Counted from the first letter of the stretch, positions 6,929 to 16,999 are shown. The stretch: 61,419 bases of DNA from Lentimicrobiaceae bacterium (GCA_031262365.1 JAISHW010000073.1:1-61419), one strand, 5' to 3'. Numbers and translations: made by a program. Notes: a model not told the origin generated them from the sequence alone.

Positions 6929-8773
6929 ATGATGGATAATAATGATATCATCAAATTGCTTCCCGATGCTGTGGCAAACCAAATTGCTGCCGGCGAAGTC
7001 ATTCAAAGACCTGCTTCTGTCGTTAAGGAACTACTCGAAAATGCACTTGATGCCGGCGCAACACAAATAGACCTTTTTGTCAAGGAAGCCGGAAAAACAG
7101 CTATTATGGTGATTGACAATGGAATTGGTATGTCGGAAACCGATGCACGACTGAGTTTCGAACGACACGCAACATCGAAAATCCATAGAGCCGACGATTT
7201 ATTTGCTATTCGCACAATGGGATTTCGTGGCGAAGCACTTGCCAGCATCGCCGCTATTGCACAGGTTGAATTAAAAACACGCCGCAAAACAGATGAATTA
7301 GGCACAAAAATACTGATAGAAGGTTCTGTTGTTAAATCGCAAGAAATGCAACCAATGCCCGAAGGAACCACTTTTACTATCAAAAATTTGTTTTTCAATG
7401 TTCCTGCGCGGCGCAATTTTCTCAAATCAAATCAAGCCGAAATGCGTCATATCATTGATGAATTTCATCGTGTCGTATTGATGCATCCCGAAATTGGTTT
7501 TTCGTTTTCGAGCAACGAAAAAGAGCTGTTTCATCTTTATCCGGGTACACTGAAACAGCGTATTGTAGCACTTTTCGGTAACAATTACAACGAGCGTTTG
7601 CTTCCGGTTGAGCAAGCCACATCAAGTGTTTCGGTAAACGGTTTTGTCGGAAAACCTGCTTTTGCCCGAAAAACACGTGGCGAACAATATTTCTTTGTCA
7701 ACCGCCGCTTCATCAAACATGCTTATTTGCATCATGCTGTTGAAAATGCGTTTCAAGAACTGCTTCCAAAAGACAGTTTTCCGAGTTATTTCATTAACAT
7801 CGAAATTAATCCGACAGAAATAGACATCAATATTCACCCAACGAAAACAGAAATTAATTTTCAAGATTCCAAACTTGTTTACGCAATTATTCATGCGGCT
7901 GTAAAAAAAACAATCGGACAGCATAATCTCTCGCCTTTAATCGATTTCGATGTCGATCCGAAATTAAACATCGATTTTAGTGAAATCAGTAGAGCAAACC
8001 GTCAGGTAGTACATCCGACCGTAAGTTTCGATCCGGAGTTTAATCCATTTGAAAAGACTAAAACACAGTCTTTTAATCATCATGAGAAACAAAAAAACAT
8101 CGAAGGTTGGCGCAATCTGTATGGCGAACGTATTGATACACATTCTTCGGTCGAATTTGAAAATACGGAAACGCAACAAACACCCTTTTCTTTTGAAGAA
8201 GTTACAAAACGTTTTATACAAGTACAACGTTCGTATATCATAACAAGCATCAAATCGGGTTTAATGGTTATCAATCAACATTTGGCTCACTGGCGTATCT
8301 TGTATGAAGATTTTCTGAAACGGCTCGAAAATACCAAACAAGCATCGCAACAAGAACTTTTTCCGCAGCAAATTCGTCTCAATGCAACAGAAGCTTCGTT
8401 GCTCCGCGAACTAATTCCCGATTTAAAAACCTTGGGTTTTGGCATTGAAGAGATCAATCAAACAACATTTGTTATTAACGGAACTCCAGTCAATTCAAAC
8501 GAAAAAGACGTTACGCAAACACTTGAAAAAGCATTGGAAAATTACAAAAGAAATCAGCATGATTTACATCTCGAAAAACGGCTGAATTTAGCCCGTTCGA
8601 TGGCTTTGCAATTGGCAATTCGTAACGATCACGACCTTCAAGAAGTCGAAATGACACGTTTGGTCGACAAACTTTTTGCTTGCAATGTTCCCGATGTGGC
8701 ACCAAATGGACAAAAAATATTTTTTATCTTAAAAACAAACGAAATAGAATCACGATTTAACGAAACGAAATGA
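6929..8773 (+). CDS. mutL: DNA mismatch repair protein MutL
   Basis: 614 residues. The N-terminal GHKL ATPase is complete: IAAGEVIQRPASVVKELLEN, then DNGIGM, and TMGFRGEALASIA with the GFRGEAL motif. A linker of ~90 residues is followed by the dimerisation domain from ~430. In the C-terminal domain the place of the nuclease motif DQHA-x2-E-x4-E reads NQHLAHWRILYE (residues 449-460), so the first Asp and the key Glu are absent; the C-terminal PNGQKI also differs from the HGRP zinc motif. This suggests a MutL without metal-dependent nicking. Its stop overlaps the next gene by 4 bp. Confidence 0.96.
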   Translation: MMDNNDIIKLLPDAVANQIAAGEVIQRPASVVKELLENALDAGATQIDLFVKEAGKTAIMVIDNGIGMSETDARLSFERHATSKIHRADDLFAIRTMGFRGEALASIAAIAQVELKTRRKTDELGTKILIEGSVVKSQEMQPMPEGTTFTIKNLFFNVPARRNFLKSNQAEMRHIIDEFHRVVLMHPEIGFSFSSNEKELFHLYPGTLKQRIVALFGNNYNERLLPVEQATSSVSVNGFVGKPAFARKTRGEQYFFVNRRFIKHAYLHHAVENAFQELLPKDSFPSYFINIEINPTEIDINIHPTKTEINFQDSKLVYAIIHAAVKKTIGQHNLSPLIDFDVDPKLNIDFSEISRANRQVVHPTVSFDPEFNPFEKTKTQSFNHHEKQKNIEGWRNLYGERIDTHSSVEFENTETQQTPFSFEEVTKRFIQVQRSYIITSIKSGLMVINQHLAHWRILYEDFLKRLENTKQASQQELFPQQIRLNATEASLLRELIPDLKTLGFGIEEINQTTFVINGTPVNSNEKDVTQTLEKALENYKRNQHDLHLEKRLNLARSMALQLAIRNDHDLQEVEMTRLVDKLFACNVPDVAPNGQKIFFILKTNEIESRFNETK

Positions 8774-9603
8774 CGCAATTTAGACCTACGGGATTTAATA
8801 TATTACCTCCGGTTGTCAAAAACATACTCATAATTAATGCCTTGTTTTTTTTGGCAACGATTACTTTCGACTCTGTTTTTCGAGTTGATTTGGTTCGCTA
8901 TTTAGGCTTACATTATCCTGCGGCATCTCATTTCAATCCCTATCAATTTGTAACTTACATGTTTATGCACGGTGGGTTTGCACATTTATTTTTCAACATG
9001 TTTGCGTTGTGGATGTTTGGGAATGCACTGGAAAATGTATGGGGAGCAAAACGTTTTCTGATTTATTATTTTGTTACTGGAATCGGTGCCGGAATCATTT
9101 ATCTCATTTGGATTTCCGTACAAATTGTTCCGACTGTCGGCTCGATAGACAGTTTCATTCAAACGCGCGATTTAGATATTTTAAACACATTTTTAGGAGA
9201 ACACCGTTTTCGAGTGGGGCAATCCGAATTAATTTCATTCAACAATATTTTAACACGCTTGAATGTCGATCCTGAAAATCGTGAAGCCTTGCAAGCTGCT
9301 GTGAATTTTATGACAAACTACAAGCAGACTTATTTGAATCAATTTGTTGTTATTGGTGCATCTGGTTCGGTTTTTGGAATTTTGTTGGCATTTGGCATGA
9401 TGTTTCCTAACTCACTCCTATACATCTACTTTGCATTTCCGATTAAAGCAAAATATTTTGTGATTGCTTACGGCGCATTAGAGCTTATTTCGGGAATCAT
9501 GGACAATCCTGCTGATAATGTGGCACATTTTGCACACCTTGGCGGTATGCTATTTGGTTTTCTGTTAATTAAATATTGGAAGAAAAAAGGTATTTTTTAT
9601 TAA
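8770..9603 (+). CDS. Rhomboid-family intramembrane serine protease (first of tandem pair)
   Basis: 277 residues with about six membrane helices. The catalytic serine lies in GASGSVFGIL (about residue 200) and the histidine in AHFAHLGGMLFG near residue 257. The HGGFAHLFFNMFALWMFG segment near residues 60-77 is the conserved L1/TM2 part. About 80 polar residues separate TM3 and TM4, an extended loop seen in several Bacteroidota rhomboids. It cleaves membrane proteins within the bilayer; the substrate is unknown. It is translationally coupled to mutL and followed 5 nt later by a second rhomboid. Confidence 0.93.
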   Translation: MTQFRPTGFNILPPVVKNILIINALFFLATITFDSVFRVDLVRYLGLHYPAASHFNPYQFVTYMFMHGGFAHLFFNMFALWMFGNALENVWGAKRFLIYYFVTGIGAGIIYLIWISVQIVPTVGSIDSFIQTRDLDILNTFLGEHRFRVGQSELISFNNILTRLNVDPENREALQAAVNFMTNYKQTYLNQFVVIGASGSVFGILLAFGMMFPNSLLYIYFAFPIKAKYFVIAYGALELISGIMDNPADNVAHFAHLGGMLFGFLLIKYWKKKGIFY

Positions 9604-9608
9604 AAGTT

Positions 9609-10514
9609 ATGTATCCTTATTCAAATGTAAGTTTTTTTGATCGTTTGCGTGCGTTTTTCGAACAACGAAATACGCTTCCACGTTTGATTATGATCAATAT
9701 TCTTGTCTTTTTGTGCATCAAAATCATCAACGTAATTTTGTGGCTCAGCAATGTACAATTTGATCTCTCGTTGTTTTTTGCTGTTCCGGCATCGCTAAGT
9801 CAACTATTGAAACAGCCTTGGGGAATTTTTACTTACATGTTTTTACACGCAAGTTTCTTTCATCTGTTCTTTAACATGATCGTGCTCTATATTTTTGGTG
9901 AAATTTTTCTACAATATTTTTCACAACGAAAATTGATGAGTACTTATATTTTTGGCGGACTTGCGGGAGGTTTGTTTTACATATTGGCTTACAACTTATT
10001 TCCTGTTTTTGAAAAAATAAACGAAATTTCTTATGCTTTAGGTGCATCGGCTTCTATTTTGGCTATTTTGATTGTCATTGCGACTTATGTACCTGATTAT
10101 CGCATCAATTTGCTTTTTATTGGACCGATCAAGTTAAAATATTTTGCCATCGCCATCGTAATAATCGATATTTTAAGTATTCCGATCGAAAATACAGGTG
10201 GTCATATTGCGCATTTAGGCGGTGCATTTTGGGGTTTTTTATACATTTGGCTATTTCAGCGAGGCATCGATATGTATGCACCGTTTAATAAATTTTATTT
10301 GAATTCGAAGAAAAAAAATACACATTTCCGGACACATAAAACGGCGAAAACTTCTACATCAAAAAGACCGGTGAGCGATGAAGATTACAACGCACAAAGA
10401 GCTGAAAAAGAATATGTCATCGACAAAATTTTAGATAAAATAGCCCAAGGCGGCTACGATAGTCTTTCGAGCAAAGAAAAAGAAATTCTATTTAAAAGCA
10501 GCAATAGAAAATAA
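9609..10514 (+). CDS. Rhomboid-family intramembrane serine protease (second of tandem pair)
   Basis: 301 residues. The start at 9609 is preferred over an in-frame TTG at 9576 because that would overlap the first rhomboid. Catalytic serine in GASASILAIL and histidine in GHIAHLGGAFWG; HASFFHLFFNMIVLYIFGE is the conserved TM2 entry. A C-terminal cytoplasmic tail of ~70 residues is basic and ends in EKEILFKSSNRK. Divergence from its neighbour suggests an old duplication with different substrates. Confidence 0.92.
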   Translation: MYPYSNVSFFDRLRAFFEQRNTLPRLIMINILVFLCIKIINVILWLSNVQFDLSLFFAVPASLSQLLKQPWGIFTYMFLHASFFHLFFNMIVLYIFGEIFLQYFSQRKLMSTYIFGGLAGGLFYILAYNLFPVFEKINEISYALGASASILAILIVIATYVPDYRINLLFIGPIKLKYFAIAIVIIDILSIPIENTGGHIAHLGGAFWGFLYIWLFQRGIDMYAPFNKFYLNSKKKNTHFRTHKTAKTSTSKRPVSDEDYNAQRAEKEYVIDKILDKIAQGGYDSLSSKEKEILFKSSNRK

Positions 10515-10523
10515 AAAACAGCT

Positions 10524-11609
10524 TTGAAAAACAACAGCAAAAAATCGATTTTTAATAGGTTTGCATCAGGTATTTTTGCAGTAATCAGCATTGTTTTAGC
10601 ACTTTGCCTGACCGCTTCTATCTTTACGCACAAAATTGATCCGGAATTGTTTTTTTGGTCTTCGTTTTTCGGACTCGCTTTTTGGCCCTTACTGATTCTC
10701 AACGGATTGATGGTTTTTTTGTTTTTCTTTTTTCGTTCGTCAAAAATTTTCATTCCACTTGTAGCACTACTGATTGCCATTCCTGGAATCAGAAAATCGG
10801 CTGCATTTCAAAAAGGCGAAACAGGCAGTTTAAAAATTGTGAGTTACAACTTACACAATTTTCACAGTATTTACGAAAATATCACACGTTACGAAGCCGC
10901 TTTAAAAGTAGCCGAACTACTTAAAAACGAAGAAGCTACGGTTGTTTGCTTGCAAGAATTCAATCGTTTTGGAAGCAATATCGAAAGCGATGTCTTGCTT
11001 TTCGCCGAAAAAAGCAATTTTCCTTATTTTCAGTATGATGTTGGCAAAAGGGGCGGGGGGAGGCTGATTTTATCGCAACATCCTATTACACTTATCGAAA
11101 CTTGGAAATCGCTGAATGGTCGCTATTTGGGACTTTTGGTTTTGGTCGAAGCAGAAAAACCGTTTTATGTAGCTAGTTTGCATTTGGCATCGTTCCAGCT
11201 GCAAAAAGAGGAACTTTCGCTATTCGACACCGAAACTTCTTCAACAATTCAGCGCGAATTGCTAGGAAAATCAATTGTCAGAAAACTCGGCATCGGATTC
11301 AAGGAACGAAGTAGCGAAATAAAATATCTCGAATCGAAATTTCCGAAAAATTCGCTTCCGATACTCATCTGTGGCGATTTCAACGACACGCCGCTATCGT
11401 TTACGTATGGACGAATGACTGAAAATGGCTACCAAGATGCTTTCATCAAAAAAGGATCAGGTATAGGAACAACGTTTTCGAACAAACTTCCAATGCTTCG
11501 TATTGATTATATTTGGTACAAAAACGGCATTGAACCAAAACATTTCCGTACGCTTGAATTCAAAATGTCGGACCATCAACCTGTTTCGCTTGAGTTTGAT
11601 TTGAAATAA
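10524..11609 (+). CDS. Membrane-anchored endonuclease/exonuclease/phosphatase-family protein
   Basis: 361 residues starting at a TTG 10 nt after the second rhomboid. The N-terminal ~95 residues hold two or three membrane helices (FASGIFAVISIVLALCL and PLLILNGLMVFLFFFF). The rest is the EEP fold: KIVSYNLHNFH, VVCLQEFNRF (metal-binding Glu), CGDFNDTPLSFTYG and a final MSDHQPVSLEF with the catalytic DH. Family members cleave phosphodiesters in nucleic acids or lipids; the substrate here is open. The order mutL-rhomboid-rhomboid-EEP is one I associate with Bacteroidales genomes. Confidence 0.9.
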   Translation: MKNNSKKSIFNRFASGIFAVISIVLALCLTASIFTHKIDPELFFWSSFFGLAFWPLLILNGLMVFLFFFFRSSKIFIPLVALLIAIPGIRKSAAFQKGETGSLKIVSYNLHNFHSIYENITRYEAALKVAELLKNEEATVVCLQEFNRFGSNIESDVLLFAEKSNFPYFQYDVGKRGGGRLILSQHPITLIETWKSLNGRYLGLLVLVEAEKPFYVASLHLASFQLQKEELSLFDTETSSTIQRELLGKSIVRKLGIGFKERSSEIKYLESKFPKNSLPILICGDFNDTPLSFTYGRMTENGYQDAFIKKGSGIGTTFSNKLPMLRIDYIWYKNGIEPKHFRTLEFKMSDHQPVSLEFDLK

Positions 11610-11617
11610 TTACATTC

Positions 11618-13627
11618 ATGAACTTCGAATTGATTTCTAATTTTAAGCCGACAGGCGACCAACCTGAAGCCATCAAAGCACTCAAAGAAGGTCTTTTAAT
11701 GGGCGAAGAAGCGCAAACATTGTTGGGCGTAACAGGATCGGGAAAAACATTTACCATTGCCAATGTTTTGAAAGAAATCAACCGACCTACTTTAGTTCTG
11801 AGCCATAATAAAACGCTCGCAGCGCAATTATACAGCGAGTTCAAACACTTTTTTCCGAACAATGCCGTCGAATATTTTGTGTCATACTACGATTATTACC
11901 AACCCGAAGCTTTTTTACCTTCATCAAATACATATATCGAAAAAGACCTTCAGATAAACGATGAAATCGAAAAACTTCGGTTGAGTACAACTTCATCGCT
12001 TTTGTCCGGACGACGCGATATTATTGTTGTTTCGTCGGTTTCGTGCATTTACGGCATCGGCAATCCGGACGATTTCAACGAAAACATTATTTTCATCGAA
12101 AAAGGACAAAAATACAACCGCAATATCTTGCTGAAGTCGTTGGTCGATGCACTTTACAGCCGCACTGAAAGCGAATTTACACACGGAAAATTTCGTGTCA
12201 AAGGCGATTCGATCGATATTTTTCCGGCGTATGCCGATCATGCTTTTAGAATTGATTTTTGGGACGACGAAGTGGAGGCTTTAGAACGGTTCGACCCTGT
12301 TTCAGGACGTAAAATAGAATCATTAACACAAGTAACCATCTTTCCGGCAAATATTTTCGTTACATCGCAAAACAAAATGAAACAAGCCACATTTGAAATC
12401 GAAAATGATCTTTTTAAACAAGTGGCTTATTACAAAGAAATTGGAAAATTTGAAGAAGCCAAACGCCTCGAAGACCGCGTTACATACGATATCGAAATGA
12501 TGCGCGAATTGGGTTATTGCAGTGGTATTGAGAACTATTCACGTTATTTTGACGGACGCAAACAGGGAAGCCGACCGTTTTGCTTGATCGATTTTTTTCC
12601 GGACGATTTTCTGACGATTATCGATGAAAGTCACGTTACCATTCCGCAACTACGTGCGATGTATGGCGGCGACCGTTCGCGTAAGCAAATATTAGTCGAA
12701 TACGGATTTCGCTTGCCTTCGGCTTTAGACAACCGCCCTTTGAAATTCGATGAATTTGAAGCCTTAACAAATCAGGTAATTTATGTGAGTGCCACGCCAA
12801 GCGATTACGAGTTACAACAAAGTGGAGGTGTGTATGTTGAACAAATTATTCGTCCGACCGGATTGCTCGATCCACCCATAGAAATACGCCCCAGCGCAAA
12901 CCAAATTGATGATTTGATTGACGAAATTACGCAAGTTGTAAAAAAAGGGCAGCGTGTTTTAGTAACAACACTAACCAAAAGAATGGCGGAAGAATTGGCA
13001 AAATATTTAAACAATTTAGAAATCAACACACGTTATATTCATTCCGATGTTGATACTTTTGAACGTGTTGAAATTATGCAAGGATTGCGCACGGGTGCTT
13101 TCGATGTTTTGGTTGGAATCAACTTATTGCGCGAAGGATTGGATCTTCCTGAAGTGAGTTTAGTCGCCATTCTCGATGCCGATAAAGAAGGTTTTTTGCG
13201 TTCCGAACGCTCGCTCACGCAAACGGCAGGAAGAGCTGCCCGAAACGCCGAAAGCAAAGTAATCATGTATGCCGATACCATTACAGGATCAATGCAACGA
13301 ACCATTGACGAGACCAATAGGCGACGATCCAAACAAATTGCTTATAACGAAAAAAACGGCATCACACCGAAAACAATCATCAAATCGATGGATGTGGCTT
13401 TCGGAAATGTTTCGCAAACAGGAACGCAAGAGTCTCAAAACAAAGATTTTATAGCAAATACAGCCGCCGAACCGGAGATCAAATACATGAGTGCTCCCGA
13501 AATCAAAACGGCTATTCAAAAAGCAAAAAAAGAAATGGAAAAAGCCGTCAAAACGCTTGATTTTATTGAAGCGGCACGCCTACGCGACCAAATTATTTTT
13601 TATGAGTCGCTTTTGAAAGAGAAATGA
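11618..13627 (+). CDS. uvrB: Excinuclease ABC subunit B
   Basis: 669 residues, normal length. Walker A GVTGSGKTFT near residues 36-45, the beta-hairpin YYDYYQPEAFLP near 90-101, IIDESHVTIPQL, helicase motif VGINLLREGLDLPEV, and the C-terminal UVR motif (IKTAIQKAKKEMEKAVKTLD to LRDQI) that binds UvrC. It loads onto damaged DNA in nucleotide excision repair. It follows the EEP gene by 8 nt and is the last gene of the run. 13628-13793 holds no gene; no clear terminator hairpin was seen. Confidence 0.98.
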   Translation: MNFELISNFKPTGDQPEAIKALKEGLLMGEEAQTLLGVTGSGKTFTIANVLKEINRPTLVLSHNKTLAAQLYSEFKHFFPNNAVEYFVSYYDYYQPEAFLPSSNTYIEKDLQINDEIEKLRLSTTSSLLSGRRDIIVVSSVSCIYGIGNPDDFNENIIFIEKGQKYNRNILLKSLVDALYSRTESEFTHGKFRVKGDSIDIFPAYADHAFRIDFWDDEVEALERFDPVSGRKIESLTQVTIFPANIFVTSQNKMKQATFEIENDLFKQVAYYKEIGKFEEAKRLEDRVTYDIEMMRELGYCSGIENYSRYFDGRKQGSRPFCLIDFFPDDFLTIIDESHVTIPQLRAMYGGDRSRKQILVEYGFRLPSALDNRPLKFDEFEALTNQVIYVSATPSDYELQQSGGVYVEQIIRPTGLLDPPIEIRPSANQIDDLIDEITQVVKKGQRVLVTTLTKRMAEELAKYLNNLEINTRYIHSDVDTFERVEIMQGLRTGAFDVLVGINLLREGLDLPEVSLVAILDADKEGFLRSERSLTQTAGRAARNAESKVIMYADTITGSMQRTIDETNRRRSKQIAYNEKNGITPKTIIKSMDVAFGNVSQTGTQESQNKDFIANTAAEPEIKYMSAPEIKTAIQKAKKEMEKAVKTLDFIEAARLRDQIIFYESLLKEK

Positions 13628-13739
13628 GAAAATCGAAAAAAAAATAAAATTCGGATGCCTTAAAACCTTTACTTCTTTGTTTTCTGTGCTAAACAAACTT
13701 ATTCCCTGTTTTTTTTATTAAAAATTCAGTATATTTATA

Positions 13740-13747
13740 TAGCTTTG
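13740..13747 (+). promoter_or_regulatory. -7 promoter box before the TuaH-like glycosyltransferase
   Basis: TAGCTTTG, exact TAnnTTTG match, 46 nt before the ATG at 13794. The DNA just before it is very AT-rich. Confidence 0.55.
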
Positions 13748-13793
13748 CAAGCAAACAAAAAAACAGTTTCTAACAACCAAAAATAGAACCATC

Positions 13794-15011
13794 ATGATAG
13801 AAGGAAAGAACTTTTTAATTACCGGTTCTCAACCTTGGGACACCCAAATAGGAAGTACGATAAAAAATACTGCCGTCGAATTATCGAAAAAGAACAATGT
13901 CATTTTTCTGAACACGCCGATCGATTACAAAGGCTATTATGCCAAAGAAGTCGATCCAATCAACGCGTACCGCAAAAAAATGATCAAAGAAAAACTAACA
14001 CCCGTACGAAAACTTGGCAACACATTTTGGGTACTCGATTGTCCGTTTATGGTATTTCCTGTCGGGCAATTACCCACACCTTTGTTTAACTTTTTCAATA
14101 TGTGGAACAATAAAAAAATTGCCAAATACCTTAAAAAAGTATTACCCGATTTTGGCTTCGAAAAATATTTTCTCATAACCGATATGGACATTTACAGAAG
14201 CTTGTATCTGAAGGAATTACTCAATCCGGAATTGTTCATTTTCTACAAACGCGACCATATTATTGATGAACCTTATTGGCTGAAACACGGTTACAAATGC
14301 GAAAAAGAATTAGTCGAGAAATCCGACATCGTTTTGGCTAATTCGCTTTATTTTGCTAATCAGTTAAGAGACTGGAATTCGAATATTTACGATCTTGAAA
14401 CAGGTGTAAACTTGGAACTGTACGATTTCGATGGCGCACGCAAAATTCCTGAAGACATCAAACCGATCAAAAAACCGATCATCGGTTACACGGGCGCATT
14501 ATTGACTTCACGACTTGATATTGATTTGTTGTATTTTGTGGCACAACAACGTCCCGACTATTCGTTGGTACTTGTCGGACCTGAAGATCCACAATTCGAA
14601 AAACACGATTTACATAAATTAGACAATGTATATTTCCTCGGAAGAAAAGAAGTTGAAGAACTACCTGATTATATTTCTTCTTTCGATGTGTGCATCAACC
14701 CGCAAGTCATCAACAAACTCACGATTGGAAATTATCCATTGAAAATTGATGAATATCTGGCAATGGGACGCCCTGTAATTGCCACACCTACCGAAACAAT
14801 GAAACATATTTTTGACAAATATTCGTTTTTACCGAACGACAGAGAAGAATACTTGCGCATGCTCGATCAAGCAATAGCCGAGAGTAACGATCCTGAGAAA
14901 GTAAAAGAACGCGTTGTTTTCGGACGTTCGCATAGCTGGGCAAACAGCGTTGCAAAAATTTACAATGCCATCGAAAAAACACTTGCAAAAAGAGCAAGCG
15001 AAAAAGCTTAA
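13794..15011 (+). CDS. Glycosyltransferase, TuaH-like (GT-B fold)
   Basis: 405 residues, no signal peptide. The N-terminal domain begins [16 protein letters not shown] and the C-terminal domain has [32 protein letters not shown] and [20 protein letters not shown] with the sugar-nucleotide binding ExG-like region. The layout resembles TuaH, a teichuronic-acid glycosyltransferase, and related exopolysaccharide enzymes. It likely adds a sugar in surface polysaccharide assembly on the cytoplasmic side. The acceptor is unknown. A second glycosyltransferase lies two genes on. Confidence 0.85.
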   Translation: MIEGKNFLITGSQPWDTQIGSTIKNTAVELSKKNNVIFLNTPIDYKGYYAKEVDPINAYRKKMIKEKLTPVRKLGNTFWVLDCPFMVFPVGQLPTPLFNFFNMWNNKKIAKYLKKVLPDFGFEKYFLITDMDIYRSLYLKELLNPELFIFYKRDHIIDEPYWLKHGYKCEKELVEKSDIVLANSLYFANQLRDWNSNIYDLETGVNLELYDFDGARKIPEDIKPIKKPIIGYTGALLTSRLDIDLLYFVAQQRPDYSLVLVGPEDPQFEKHDLHKLDNVYFLGRKEVEELPDYISSFDVCINPQVINKLTIGNYPLKIDEYLAMGRPVIATPTETMKHIFDKYSFLPNDREEYLRMLDQAIAESNDPEKVKERVVFGRSHSWANSVAKIYNAIEKTLAKRASEKA

Positions 15012-15037
15012 AATATTTTTACACATTTACTACGTCA

Positions 15038-15071
15038 AAAATCCCGACTTTCATTCCGTTGTCGGGATTTT
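15038..15071. terminator. Hairpin terminator between glycosyltransferase and smpB
   Basis: AAAATCCCGAC (15038-15048) pairs perfectly with GTCGGGATTTT (15061-15071) across a 12-nt loop, with T-runs on both strands. It ends the upstream gene and lies immediately before the smpB promoter box at 15076-15083. Confidence 0.75.
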
Positions 15072-15075
15072 GCTT

Positions 15076-15083
15076 TATTTTTG
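15076..15083 (+). promoter_or_regulatory. -7 promoter box giving a leaderless smpB transcript
   Basis: TATTTTTG, exact TAnnTTTG match, with only 5 nt between it and the ATG at 15089. Transcription should begin at or near the start codon. Confidence 0.6.
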
Positions 15084-15088
15084 CGTTC

Positions 15089-15544
15089 ATGAAAAGAAAA
15101 GACAGCATACGCATCAAAAACAAACGTGCGAACTTTGAATATTTCCTTATCGAACGTCTCACGGCAGGCATCGTCCTGACCGGTACCGAAATCAAATCGA
15201 TTCGCGAAGGAAAAGCAAGTTTAGCCGATTCGTATTGCGCTTTTATCGGCAACGAATTGTTTGTCAAAGGAATGCATATTGCTGAATATACTTACGGAAC
15301 TTACAACAACCACGATCCGAAACGCGATAGAAAATTGCTTCTCACAACCCGTGAACTCAAAAAACTACATACGAAAGTCAAAGAAAAAGGGCTTACAATT
15401 GTTCCGGTCGTACTTTTTATAAACGAAAAAGGTTTGGCAAAGCTTGAAATCGCTTTGGCGCAAGGCAAACATTATTTCGACAAACGCGAATCGCTGAAAG
15501 AAAAAGATTCGAAACGCGAACTGGAACGTTTAAGAAACTACTAA
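15089..15544 (+). CDS. smpB: SsrA-binding protein SmpB
   Basis: 151 residues. The start [14 protein letters not shown] is chosen because a longer frame from 15059 would start before the promoter box. Landmarks: [21 protein letters not shown] near residues 16-36, [21 protein letters not shown] near 70-90, and a C-terminal [14 protein letters not shown] helix that enters the ribosome. It partners with tmRNA in rescue of stalled ribosomes; no tmRNA gene is in the window. Confidence 0.97.
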   Translation: MKRKDSIRIKNKRANFEYFLIERLTAGIVLTGTEIKSIREGKASLADSYCAFIGNELFVKGMHIAEYTYGTYNNHDPKRDRKLLLTTRELKKLHTKVKEKGLTIVPVVLFINEKGLAKLEIALAQGKHYFDKRESLKEKDSKRELERLRNY

Positions 15545-15545
15545 A

Positions 15546-16703
15546 ATGATGAAAATTTGTATTGTCGGACCTGCCTATCCCTATCGAGGCGGGCAAGCAC
15601 TGGTAGAAGCGTATCTGCATCATACAATTACACAATTAGGATACGACACCAAAACAATCTCATACACATTGCTTTATCCTTCTATTTTTTTTCCGGGAAC
15701 GACACAGTTCGATTCATCAAGTTTTATTCCTTTTGAACATAAAAACAAAATACATCGAATTATCAATTCCATTAATCCATTTACGTGGCGAAAAGCCTTT
15801 TTGACATTAAAAAAAGAACAACCAGATGTTGTTATTTTTGTTTGGTGGATGCCTTTTTTCGGACCCGCGCTCGGATATATTGCTCGAAAAATAAAGAAAA
15901 ATTTAAAATCGACAAAAATAACTTTCTTAGTTGAAAATTATATCTCGCACGAAAACAGATGGTTTGATAGATTTTTCACAAAAAAAACATTGAAATGGGC
16001 AGATTCCTTTATTAGTCAATCTTCTTACATAAAAGAACAAATACAACAAGATTTTCCAAACGCACCCATTTATCAGACAACACTTTCTATTTTTGATTGT
16101 TATGATTTGGAAAACTATTCGAAGCAATCGGCACGTGAATTTTTAGGGATAAAAACGGAACATGTGATCTTGTTTTTCGGGTTAATTCGTCCGTATAAAG
16201 GCTTAGACAGATTGATAGAAACATTTGCCCAACTGTTGAAAGATAATCCTGATACAAGCTTATTGATTGTTGGCGAAAATTATGAAAGCATGGAAAAATA
16301 TCAAGATTTGATAGCACGATACAATCTTAAAAACAATGTTTTGTTGTTTAACAAATTCATTCCAAATGAAGAAGTTGAACCTTATTTTAAAGCCGCCGAT
16401 GTTGTGGTAATGCCGTATTATTCCGGAACGCAAAGCGGCATCTTGATGATGGCGTACGGATTCAAAATACCGGTAGTCGTAACAGATGTAGGTGGAATAG
16501 CCGAATTAGTGGTGCCAAATAAAACCGGTATTGTTGTTCAAAATAATGAAGTAAAAAATTTATTACCGGCTATTAATCAGATTTTGAACACAAAAAATGC
16601 AGTTTCATATTCAGATATGATTAAAACTCACACACATAACTTGGGATACGTTAATTTAGGGAGTATATTGGAGCGTGTGACGGATACAGGCGAATTAACT
16701 TGA
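15546..16703 (+). CDS. Glycosyltransferase family 4
   Basis: 385 residues. The N-terminus MMKICIVGPAYPYRGGQA is the glycine-rich acceptor-domain loop of GT4. The C-terminal donor domain has ILFFGLIRPYKGLDRLIETF near residues 203-222 and VVMPYYSGTQSGILMMAYGF near 285-305 with the E/G-type nucleotide-sugar loop. It starts 1 nt after smpB, so the two are probably co-transcribed. Role in polysaccharide or glycolipid synthesis is inferred; the sugar is unknown. Confidence 0.88.
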   Translation: MMKICIVGPAYPYRGGQALVEAYLHHTITQLGYDTKTISYTLLYPSIFFPGTTQFDSSSFIPFEHKNKIHRIINSINPFTWRKAFLTLKKEQPDVVIFVWWMPFFGPALGYIARKIKKNLKSTKITFLVENYISHENRWFDRFFTKKTLKWADSFISQSSYIKEQIQQDFPNAPIYQTTLSIFDCYDLENYSKQSAREFLGIKTEHVILFFGLIRPYKGLDRLIETFAQLLKDNPDTSLLIVGENYESMEKYQDLIARYNLKNNVLLFNKFIPNEEVEPYFKAADVVVMPYYSGTQSGILMMAYGFKIPVVVTDVGGIAELVVPNKTGIVVQNNEVKNLLPAINQILNTKNAVSYSDMIKTHTHNLGYVNLGSILERVTDTGELT

Positions 16704-16708
16704 ACGTT

Positions 16709-16999
16709 TTATTCTTTTTCAAAATAATAAATCACTTCATTATCTCTTTTTAGGAAATACTTTTCGCGACCGATTTTTTCGATATAATCCTGACTTTCTT
16801 CTAAAAGTTTAATTTTAGCATTACATTCATGAATTTCGTTTTCGTAATATTCCTTTTCGGATAAATAATTCTGATATTCTTTATATAGACTAAATTGTTC
16901 CGAAACCCTACTTCGATCGAAAAACAACATCCAAATCAAAAATAAGAAAACAACAATGAAGTACCTGTTCGTTAGTATTTTAAATAGCTTTGCTTTCAT
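16709..16999 (-). CDS. Septum formation initiator, DivIC/FtsB family
   Basis: 96 residues: short cytoplasmic start, one membrane helix (YFIVVFLFLIWMLFF, about residues 13-27), then a periplasmic coiled coil (YKEYQNYLSEKEYYENEI to KIKLLEESQDYIEKIG) and a GREKYFLKRDNEVIYY end typical of DivIC/FtsB. It bridges FtsL and FtsQ in the divisome. Start 16999 is chosen because the TAnnTTTG box lies at 17028-17021. It converges with the GT4 gene. Confidence 0.87.
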   Translation of the reverse strand: MKAKLFKILTNRYFIVVFLFLIWMLFFDRSRVSEQFSLYKEYQNYLSEKEYYENEIHECNAKIKLLEESQDYIEKIGREKYFLKRDNEVIYYFEKE

